This document shows positions 25,310 to 35,390 of a DNA stretch of 64,000 nucleotides, piece by piece. Source of the DNA: Argentina anserina (lineage: Eukaryota; Streptophyta; Magnoliopsida; Rosales; Rosaceae); NCBI RefSeq assembly GCF_933775445.1, contig NW_026089537.1:1-64000 (forward strand). The letters run 5' to 3'. A model generated the notes under the pieces. That model saw nothing but the letters and a program-made list of their open reading frames with translations. It was not told the DNA's origin and made no database searches. A program made the position numbers and the translations under genes. How positions within the stretch are numbered: position 1 is the first letter of the stretch; every line of letters begins with the position of its first letter.

Positions 25310-28300
25310 TTGCAATTTGAGTATCTTTTCAATTCTCGTTTGAGTATCTTTCTGAACGGCTTTCGATGCGAGTTTTTCTTTAATTTGAGAGTGTTTCCAA
25401 TGTGGGCGTGTGTTTCTTTCAAACTGAGTATCTTTCTATCGTTTGAGTATTTTTACTATTGCAATTTGAGTACCTTTTCAATTCTCGTTTGAGTATCTTT
25501 CTGTAAGGTTTTCTGATGCTAGTTTTTCTTGAATTTGAGAGTGTTTCCAGTGTGGGAGTGTGTTTCTTTCAAACTGAGTATCTTTCTATCGTTTGAGTAT
25601 GTTTACTATTGCAATTTGAGTATCTTTTCAATTCTCGTTTGAGTATCTTTCTGAACGGCTTTCTGATGCCAGTTTCTCTTGAATTTGAGAGTGTTTCCAG
25701 TGTGGGCGTGTGTTTCTTTCAAACTGTGTATCTTTCTATCGTTTGAGTATTTTTACTATTGCAATTTGAGTACCTTTTCAATTCTCGTTTGAGTATCTTT
25801 CTGAACGGCTTTAGATGCGAGTTTTTCTTGAATTTGAGAGTGTTTCCAGTGTGGGCGTGTGTTTTTTTCAAACTGAGTATCTTTCTATCGTTTGAGTATG
25901 TTTACTATTGCACTTTGAGTATCTTTTCAATTCTCGTTTGAGTATGTTTCTGTAAGGCTTTCTGATGCGAGTTTCTCTTGAATTTGAGAGTGTTTCCAGT
26001 GTGGGCGTGTGTTTCTTTCAAACTAAGTATCTTTCTATCGTTTGAGTATGTTTACTATTGCAATTTGAGTATCTTTTCAATTCTCGTTTGAGTATCTTTC
26101 TGAACGGCTTTCGATGCGAGTTTTTCTTGAATTTGAGAGTGTTTCCAGTGTGGGCGTGTGTTTCTTTCAAACTGAGTATCTTTCTATCGTTTGAGTATGT
26201 TTACTATTGCACTTTGAGTATCTTTTCAATTCTCGTTTGAGTATCTTTCTGTAAGCCTTTCTGATGCGAGTTTCTATTGAATTTGAGAGTGTTTCCAGTG
26301 TGGGCGTGTGTTTCTTTCAAACTGAGTATCTTTCTATCGTTTGAGTATGTTTACTATTGCCATTTGAGTACCTTTTCAATTCTCGTTTGAGTATCTTTCT
26401 GAACGGCTTTCGATGCGAGTTTTTCTTTAATTTGAGAGTGTTTCCAGTGTGGGCGTGTGTTTCTTTCAAACTGAGTATCTTTCTATCGTTTGAGTATTTT
26501 TACTATTGCAATTTGAGTACCTTTTCAATTCTCGTTTAAGTATCTTTCTGTAAGGTTTTCTGATGCGAGTTTTTCTTGAATTTGAGAGTGTTTCCAGTGT
26601 GGGCGTGTGTTTCTTTCAAACTGAGTATCTTTCTATCGTTTGAGTATGTTTACTATTGCAATTTGAGTACCTTTTCAATTCTCGTTTGAGTATCTTTCTG
26701 AACGGCTTTCGATGCGAGTTTTTCTTTAATTTGAGAGTGTTTCCAGTGTGGGCGTGTGTTTCTTTCAAACTGAGTATCTTTCTATCGTTTGAGTATTTTT
26801 ACTATTGCAATTTGAGTATCTTTTCAATTCTCGTTTGAGTATCTTTCTGAACGGCTTTCGATGCGAGTTTTTCTTTAATTTGAGAGTGTTTCCAATGTGG
26901 GCGTGTGTTTCTTTCAAACTGAGTATCTTTCTATCGTTTGAGTATGTTTACTATTGCAATTTGAGTAACTTTTCAATTCTCGTTTGAGTATCTTTCTGAA
27001 CGGCTTTCGATGAGAGTTTTTCTTTAATTTGAGAGTGTTTCCAGTGTGGGCGTGTGTTTCTTTCAAACTGAGTATCTTTCTATCGTTTGAGTATGTTTAC
27101 TATTGCAATTTGAGTATCTTTTCAATTCTCGTTTGAGTATCTTTCTGAACGGCTTTCGATGCGAGTTTTTCTTGAATTTGAGAGTGTTTCCAGTGTGGGC
27201 GTGTGTTTCTTTCAGACTGAGTATCTTTCTATCGTTTGAGTATGTTTACTATTGCAATTTGAGTATCTTTTGAATCCTCGTTTGAGTATCTTTCTGAACG
27301 GCTTTCGATGCGAGTTTTTCTTGAATTTGAGAGTGTTTCCAGTGTGGGCGTGTGTTTCTTTCAGACTGAGTATCTTTCTATCGTTTGAGTATGTTTACTA
27401 TTGCAATTTGAGTATCTTTTCAATTCTCGTTTGAGTATCTTTCTGAACGGCTTTCGATGCGAGTTTTTCTTGAATTTGAGAGTGTTTCCAGTGTGGGCGT
27501 GTGTTTCTTTCAAACTGAGTATCTTTCTATCGTTTGAGTATGTTTACTATTGCATTTTGAGTACCTTTTCAATTCTCGTTTGAGTATCTTTCTGAACGGC
27601 TTTCAATGCGAGTTTTTCTTGAATTTGAGAGTGTTTCCAGTGTGGGCGTGTGTTTCTTTCAAACTGAGTATCTTTCTATCGTTTGAGTATGTTTACTATT
27701 GCAATTTGAGTATCTTTTGAATCCTCGTTTGAGTATCTTTCTGAACGGCTTTCGATGCGAGTTTCTCTTGAATTTGAGAGTGTTTCTAGTGTGGGCGTGT
27801 GTTTCTTTCAAACTGAGTATCTTTCTATCGTTTGAGTATGTTTCTGTAAGGCTTTCTGATGCGAGTTTCTCTTGAATTTGAGAGTGTTTCCAGTGTGGGC
27901 GTGTGTTTCTTTCAAACTGAATATCTTTCTATCGTTTGAGTATGTTTACTATTGCACTTTGAGTATCTTTTCAATTCTCGTTTGAGTATGTTTCTGTAAG
28001 GCTTTCTGACGCCAGTTTCTCTTGAATTTGAGAGTGTTTCCAGTGTGGGCGTGTGTTTCTTTCAAACTGAGTATCTTTCTATCGTTTGAGTATGTTTACT
28101 ATTGCACTTTGAGTATCTTTTCAATTCTCGTTTGAGTATCTTTCTGAACGGCTTTCTGATGCCAGTTTCTCTTGAATTTGAGAGTGTTTCCAGTGTGGGC
28201 GTGTGTTTCTTTCAAACTGAGTATCTTTCTATCGTTTGAGTATTTTTACTATTGCAATTTGAGTACCTTTTCAATTCTCGTTTGAGTATCTTTCTGAACG

Positions 28301-29505
28301 GCTTTCGATGCGAGTTTTTCTTGAATTTGAGAGTGTTTCCAGTGTGGGCGTGTGTTTTTTTCAAACTGAGTATCTTTCTATCGTTTGAGTATGTTTACTA
28401 TTGCAATTTGAGTATCTTTTCAATTCTCGTTTGAGTATCTTTCTGAACGGCTTTCGATGCGAGTTTCTCTTGAATTTGAGAGTGTTTCTAGTGTGGGCGT
28501 GTGTTTCTTTCAAACTGAGTATCTTTCTATCGTTTGAGTATGTTTCTGTAAGGCTTTCTGATGCGAGTTTTTCTTGAATTTGAGAGTGTTTCCAGTGTGG
28601 GCGTGTGTTTCTTTCAAACTGAATATCTTTCTATCGTTTGAGTATGTTTACTATTGCACTTTGAGTATCTTTTCAATTCTCGTTTGAGTATGTTTCTGTA
28701 AGGCTTTCTGACGCCAGTTTCTCTTGAATTTGAGAGTGTTTCCAGTGTGGGCGTGTGTTTCTTTCAAACTGAGTATCTTTCTATCGTTTGAGTATGTTTA
28801 CTATTGCAATTTGAGTATCTTTTCAATTCTCGTTTGAGTATCTTTCTGAACGGCTTTCGATGCGAGTTTTTCTTGAATTTGAGAGTGTTTCCAGTGTGGG
28901 CGTGTGTTTCTTTCAAACTGAGTATCTTTCTATCGTTTGAGTATGTTTACTATTGCAATTTGAGTATCTTTTCAATTCTCGTTTGAGTATCTTTCTGAAC
29001 GGCTTTCGATGCGAGTTTTTCTTGAATTTGAGAGTGTTTCCAGTGTGGGCGTGTGTTTCTTTCAAACTGAGTATCTTTCTATCGTTTGAGTATCTTTCTG
29101 TAAGGCTTTCTGATGCGAGTTTCTCTTGAATTTGAGAGTGTTTCCAGTGTGGGCGTGTGTTTCTTTCAAACTGAGTATCTTTCTATCGTTTGAGTATGTT
29201 TACTATTGCACTTTGAGTATCTTTTCAATTCTCGTTTGAGTATGTTTCTGTAAGGCTTTCTGACGCCAGTTTCTCTTGAATTTGAGAGTGTTTCCAGTGT
29301 GGGCGTGTGTTTCTTTCAAACTGAGTATCTTTCTATCGTTTGAGTATGTTTACTATTGCACTTTGAGTATCTTTTCAATTCTCGTTTGAGTATGTTTCTG
29401 AACGGCTTTCTGATGCGAGTTTTTCTTGAATTTGAGAGTGTTTCCAGTGTGGGTGTGTGTTTCTTTCAAACTGAGTATCTTTCTATCGTTTGAATATGTT
29501 TACTA
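25310..29505. repeat. 29-mer HOR, canonical complete copy (4,196 bp)
   Basis: This is the reference unit: thirteen 149-mers, ten 150-mers and three 149+104 pairs (13x149 + 10x150 + 3x253 = 4,196). Markers in order: CCAATG with TTTAATT (25,310); GTAAGG/GCTAG (25,459); GATGCC with AACTGTGTATC (25,609); TTTAGATGCG (25,759); AACTAAGTATC (25,908); GTAAGCC/TTTCTATTG (26,207); CCATTTGAG (26,357); CCAATG (26,805); CAGACTG (27,103); GAATCCTCG (27,252); TTCAATGCG (27,550); short monomers at 27,844, 28,546 and 29,098; GGGTGTG (29,356). It has one copy of the 1,254 bp block. A private GATGAGAG lies at about 27,010. Confidence 0.95.
28252..29505. repeat. 1,254 bp block, single copy in canonical HOR
   Basis: Equivalent of the block that is tripled at 21,548-25,309; it starts 2,942 bp after the HOR start in both cases. 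The third short monomer (junction 29,098) has GTATCTTTCTGTAAGG rather than GTATGTTTCTGTAAGG. Confidence 0.94.
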
Positions 29506-32150
29506 TTGCAATTTGAGTATCTTTTCAATTCTCGTTTGAGTATCTTTCTGAACGGCTTTCGATGCGAGTTTTTCTTTAATTTGAGAGTGTTTCCAATGTG
29601 GGCGTGTGTTTCTTTCAAACTGAGTATCTTTCTATCGTTTGAGTATTTTTACTATTGCAATTTGAGTACCTTTTCAATTCTCGTTTGAGTATCTTTCTGT
29701 AAGGTTTTCTGATGCTAGTTTTTCTTGAATTTGAGAGTGTTTCCAGTGTGGGCGTGTGTTTCTTTCAAACTGAGTATCTTTCTATCGTTTGAGTATGTTT
29801 ACTATTGCAATTTGAGTATCTTTTCAATTCTCGTTTGAGTATCTTTCTGAACGGCTTTCTGATGCCAGTTTCTCTTGAATTTGAGAGTGTTTCCAGTGTG
29901 GGCGTGTGTTTCTTTCAAACTGAGTATCTTTCTATCGTTTGAGTATTTTTACTATTGCAATTTGAGTACCTTTTCAATTCTCGTTTGAGTATCTTTCTGA
30001 ACGGCTTTAGATGCGAGTTTTTCTTGAATTTGAGAGTGTTTCCAGTGTGGGCGTGTGTTTTTTTCAAACTGAGTATCTTTCTATCGTTTGAGTATGTTTA
30101 CTATTGCACTTTGAGTATCTTTTCAATTCTCGTTTGAGTATGTTTCTGTAAGGCTTTCTGATGCGAGTTTCTCTTGAATTTGAGAGTGTTTCCAGTGTGG
30201 GCGTGTGTTTCTTTCAAACTAAGTATCTTTCTATCGTTTGAGTATGTTTACTATTGCAATTTGAGTATCTTTTCAATTCTCGTTTGAGTATCTTTCTGAA
30301 CGGCTTTCGATGCGAGTTTTTCTTGAATTTGAGAGTGTTTCCAGTGTGGGCGTGTGTTTCTTTCAAACTGAGTATCTTTCTATCGTTTGAGTATGTTTAC
30401 TATTGCACTTTGAGTATCTTTTCAATTCTCGTTTGAGTATCTTTCTGTAAGCCTTTCTGATGCGAGTTTCTATTGAATTTGAGAGTGTTTCCAGTGTGGG
30501 CGTGTGTTTCTTTCAAACTGAGTATCTTTCTATCGTTTGAGTATGTTTACTATTGCCATTTGAGTACCTTTTCAATTCTCGTTTGAGTATCTTTCTGAAC
30601 GGCTTTCGATGCGAGTTTTTCTTTAATTTGAGAGTGTTTCCAGTGTGGGCGTGTGTTTCTTTCAAACTGAGTATCTTTCTATCGTTTGAGTATTTTTACT
30701 ATTGCAATTTGAGTACCTTTTCAATTCTCGTTTGAGTATCTTTCTGTAAGGTTTTCTGATGCGAGTTTTTCTTGAATTTGAGAGTGTTTCCAGTGTGGGC
30801 GTGTGTTTCTTTCAAACTGAGTATCTTTCTATCGTTTGAGTATGTTTACTATTGCAATTTGAGTACCTTTTCAATTCTCGTTTGAGTATCTTTCTGAACG
30901 GCTTTCGATGCGAGTTTTTCTTTAATTTGAGAGTGTTTCCAGTGTGGGCGTGTGTTTCTTTCAAACTGAGTATCTTTCTATCGTTTGAGTATGTTTACTA
31001 TTGCAATTTGAGTATCTTTTCAATTCTCGTTTGAGTATCTTTCTGAACGGCTTTCGATGCGAGTTTTTCTTTAATTTGAGAGTGTTTCCAATGTGGGCGT
31101 GTGTTTCTTTCAAACTGAGTATCTTTCTATCGTTTGAGTATGTTTACTATTGCAATTTGAGTACCTTTTCAATTCTCGTTTGAGTATCTTTCTGAACGGC
31201 TTTCGATTCGAGTTTTTCTTTAATTTGAGAGTGTTTCCAGTGTGGGCGTGTGTTTCTTTCAAACTGAGTATCTTTCTATCGTTTGAGTATGTTTACTATT
31301 GCAATTTGAGTATCTTTTCAATTCTCGTTTGAGTATCTTTCTGAACGGCTTTCGATGCGAGTTTTTCTTGAATTTGAGAGTGTTTCCAGTGTGGGCGTGT
31401 GTTTCTTTCAGACTGAGTATCTTTCTATCGTTTGAGTATGTTTACTATTGCAATTTGAGTATCTTTTGAATCCTCGTTTGAGTATCTTTCTGTAAGGTTT
31501 TCTGATGCTAGTTTTTCTTGAATTTGAGAGTGTTTCCAGTGTGGGCGTGTGTTTCTTTCAAACTGAGTATCTTTCTATCGTTTGAGTATGTTTACTATTG
31601 CAATTTGAGTATCTTTTCAATTCTCGTTTGAGTATCTTTCTGAACGGCTTTCGATGCGAGTTTCTCTTGAATTTGAGAGTGTTTCTAGTGTGGGCGTGTG
31701 TTTCTTTCAAACTGAGTATCTTTCTATCGTTTGAGTATGTTTCTGTAAGGCTTTCTGATGCGAGTTTCTCTTGAATTTGAGAGTGTTTCCAGTGTGGGCG
31801 TGTGTTTCTTTCAAACTGAATATCTTTCTATCGTTTGAGTATGTTTACTATTGCACTTTGAGTATCTTTTCAATTCTCGTTTGAGTATGTTTCTGTAAGG
31901 CTTTCTGACGCCAGTTTCTCTTGAATTTGAGAGTGTTTCCAGTGTGGGCGTGTGTTTCTTTCAAACTGAGTATCTTTCTATCGTTTGAGTATGTTTACTA
32001 TTGCACTTTGAGTATCTTTTCAATTCTCGTTTGAGTATGTTTCTGAACGGCTTTCTGATGCGAGTTTTTCTTGAATTTGAGAGTGTTTCCAGTGTGGGTG
32101 TGTGTTTCTTTCAAACTGAGTATCTTTCTATCGTTTGAATATGTTTACTA
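29506..32150. repeat. 29-mer HOR, contracted copy (2,645 bp)
   Basis: Monomers 1 to 13 follow the canonical order to 31,447. A hybrid monomer (31,448-31,597) joins monomer 14 to monomer 2, and the copy then resumes with a TTTCTC/CTAGTG plus short pair (31,598-31,850), a GACGCC 150-mer and monomer 29. The net loss against the canonical unit is 1,551 bp. Monomer 12 carries GATTCGAG at about 31,205. Confidence 0.92.
31448..31597. repeat. Hybrid monomer 14/2, first occurrence
   Basis: It begins with GAATCCTCG like monomer 14 and continues GTAAGGTTTTCTGATGCTAG like monomer 2, giving 150 bp. The switch lies in the shared GTTTGAGTATCTTTCTG stretch. The same hybrid is found 2,645 bp downstream. Confidence 0.88.
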
Positions 32151-35100
32151 TTGCAATTTGAGTATCTTTTCAATTCTCGTTTGAGTATCTTTCTGAACGG
32201 CTTTCGATGCGAGTTTTTCTTTAATTTGAGAGTGTTTCCAATGTGGGCGTGTGTTTCTTTCAAACTGAGTATCTTTCTATCGTTTGAGTATTTTTACTAT
32301 TGCAATTTGAGTACCTTTTCAATTCTCGTTTGAGTATCTTTCTGTAAGGTTTTCTGATGCTAGTTTTTCTTGAATTTGAGAGTGTTTCCAGTGTGGGCGT
32401 GTGTTTCTTTCAAACTGAGTATCTTTCTATCGTTTGAGTATGTTTACTATTGCAATTTGAGTATCTTTTCAATTCTCGTTTGAGTATCTTTCTGAACGGC
32501 TTTCTGATGCCAGTTTCTCTTGAATTTGAGAGTGTTTCCAGTGTGGGCGTGTGTTTCTTTCAAACTGAGTATCTTTCTATCGTTTGAGTATGTTTACTAT
32601 TGCAATTTGAGTATCTTTTCAATTCTCGTTTGAGTATCTTTCTGAACGGCTTTAGATGCGAGTTTTTCTTGAATTTGAGAGTGTTTCCAGTGTGGGCGTG
32701 TGTTTTTTTCAAACTGAGTATCTTTCTATCGTTTGAGTATGTTTACTATTGCACTTTGAGTATCTTTTCAATTCTCGTTTGAGTATGTTTCTGTAAGGCT
32801 TTCTGATGCGAGTTTCTCTTGAATTTGAGAGTGTTTCCAGTGTGGGCGTGTGTTTCTTTCAAACTAAGTATCTTTCTATCGTTTGAGTATGTTTACTATT
32901 GCAATTTGAGTATCTTTTCAATTCTCGTTTGAGTATCTTTCTGAACGGCTTTCGATGCGAGTTTTTCTTGAATTTGAGAGTGTTTCCAGTGTGGGCGTGT
33001 GTTTCTTTCAAACTGAGTATCTTTCTATCGTTTGAGTATGTTTACTATTGCACTTTGAGTATCTTTTCAATTCTCGTTTGAGTATCTTTCTGTAAGCCTT
33101 TCTGATGCGAGTTTCTATTGAATTTGAGAGTGTTTCCAGTGTGGGCGTGTGTTTCTTTCAAACTGAGTATCTTTCTATCGTTTGAGTATGTTTACTATTG
33201 CCATTTGAGTACCTTTTCAATTCTCGTTTGAGTATCTTTCTGAACGGCTTTCGATGCGAGTTTTTCTTTAATTTGAGAGTGTTTCCAGTGTGGGCGTGTG
33301 TTTCTTTCAAACTGAGTATCTTTCTATCGTTTGAGTATTTTTACTATTGCAATTTGAGTACCTTTTCAATTCTCGTTTGAGTATCTTTCTGTAAGGTTTT
33401 CTGATGCGAGTTTTTCTTGAATTTGAGAGTGTTTCCAGTGTGGGCGTGTGTTTCTTTCAAACTGAGTATCTTTCTATCGTTTGAGTATGTTTACTATTGC
33501 AATTTGAGTACCTTTTCAATTCTCGTTTGAGTATCTTTCTGAACGGCTTTCGATGCGAGTTTTTCTTTAATTTGAGAGTGTTTCCAGTGTGGGCGTGTGT
33601 TTCTTTCAAACTGAGTATCTTTCTATCGTTTGAGTATGTTTACTATTGCAATTTGAGTATCTTTTCAATTCTCGTTTGAGTATCTTTCTGAACGGCTTTC
33701 GATGCGAGTTTTTCTTTAATTTGAGAGTGTTTCCAATGTGGGCGTGTGTTTCTTTCAAACTGAGTATCTTTCTATCGTTTGAGTATGTTTACTATTGCAA
33801 TTTGAGTACCTTTTCAATTCTCGTTTGAGTATCTTTCTGAACGGCTTTCGATGCGAGTTTTTCTTTAATTTGAGAGTGTTTCCAGTGTGGGCGTGTGTTT
33901 CTTTCAAACTGAGTATCTTTCTATCGTTTGAGTATGTTTACTATTGCAATTTGAGTATCTTTTCAATTCTCGTTTGAGTATCTTTCTGAACGGCTTTCGA
34001 TGCGAGTTTTTCTTGAATTTGAGAGTGTTTCCAGTGTGGGCGTGTGTTTCTTTCAGACTGAGTATCTTTCTATCGTTTGAGTATGTTTACTATTGCAATT
34101 TGAGTATCTTTTGAATCCTCGTTTGAGTATCTTTCTGTAAGGTTTTCTGATGCTAGTTTTTCTTGAATTTGAGAGTGTTTCCAGTGTGGGCGTGTGTTTC
34201 TTTCAAACTGAGTATCTTTCTATCGTTTGAGTATGTTTACTATTGCAATTTGAGTATCTTTTCAATTCTCGTTTGAGTATCTTTCTGAACGGCTTTCGAT
34301 GCGAGTTTTTCTTGAATTTGAGAGTGTTTCCAGTGTGGGCGTGTGTTTCTTTCAAACTGAGTATCTTTCTATCGTTTGAGTATGTTTACTATTGCAATTT
34401 GAGTATCTTTTCAATTCTCGTTTGAGTATCTTTCTGAACGGCTTTCGATGCGAGTTTTTCTTGAATTTGAGAGTGTTTCCAGTGTGGGCGTGTGTTTCTT
34501 TCAGACTGAGTATCTTTCTATCGTTTGAGTATGTTTACTATTGCAATTTGAGTATCTTTTGAATCCTCGTTTGAGTATCTTTCTGAACGGCTTTCGATGC
34601 GAGTTTTTCTTGAATTTGAGAGTGTTTCCAGTGTGGGCGTGTGTTTCTTTCAGACTGAGTATCTTTCTATCGTTTGAGTATGTTTACTATTGCAATTTGA
34701 GTATCTTTTCAATTCTCGTTTGAGTATCTTTCTGAACGGCTTTCGATGCGAGTTTTTCTTTAATTTGAGAGTGTTTCCAGTGTGGGCGTGTGTTTCTTTC
34801 AAACTGAGTATCTTTCTATCGTTTGAGTATGTTTACTATTGCAATTTGAGTACCTTTTCAATTCTCGTTTGAGTATCTTTCTGAACGGCTTTCAATGCGA
34901 GTTTTTCTTGAATTTGAGAGTGTTTCCAGTGTGGGCGTGTGTTTCTTTCAAACTGACTATCTTTCTATCGTTTGAGTATGTTTACTATTGCAATTTGAGT
35001 ATCTTTTGAATCCTCGTTTGAGTATCTTTCTGAACGGCTTTCGATGCGAGTTTCTCTTGAATTTGAGAGTGTTTCTAGTGTGGGCGTGTGTTTCTTTCAA

Positions 35101-35390
35101 ACTGAGTATCTTTCTATCGTTTGAGTATGTTTCTGTAAGGCTTTCTGATGCGAGTTTCTCTTGAATTTGAGAGTGTTTCCAGTGTGGGCGTGTGTTTCTT
35201 TCAAACTGAATATCTTTCTATCGTTTGAGTATGTTTACTATTGCACTTTGAGTATCTTTTCAATTCTCGTTTGAGTATGTTTCTGTAAGGCTTTCTGACG
35301 CCAGTTTCTCTTGAATTTGAGAGTGTTTCCAGTGTGGGCGTGTGTTTCTTTCAAACTGAGTATCTTTCTATCGTTTGAGTATGTTTACTA
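32151..35390. repeat. 29-mer HOR, rearranged copy
   Basis: Monomers 1 to 13 and the 14/2 hybrid (34,093-34,242) repeat the preceding copy at a 2,645 bp offset. A generic 149-mer (34,243) and a second monomer 13 (34,392) then lead back into monomers 14 to 19 (34,541-35,390), with a short monomer junction at 35,133. Monomer 4 (32,600) has lost the usual GTATTTTTAC/GTACC pair. The 1,254 bp block is absent. Confidence 0.88.
34093..34242. repeat. Hybrid monomer 14/2, second occurrence
   Basis: Same fusion of GAATCCTCG left half and GTAAGG/GCTAG right half as at 31,448. One shared origin followed by duplication of the surrounding 2.1-2.6 kb is simpler than two identical exchanges. Confidence 0.88.
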
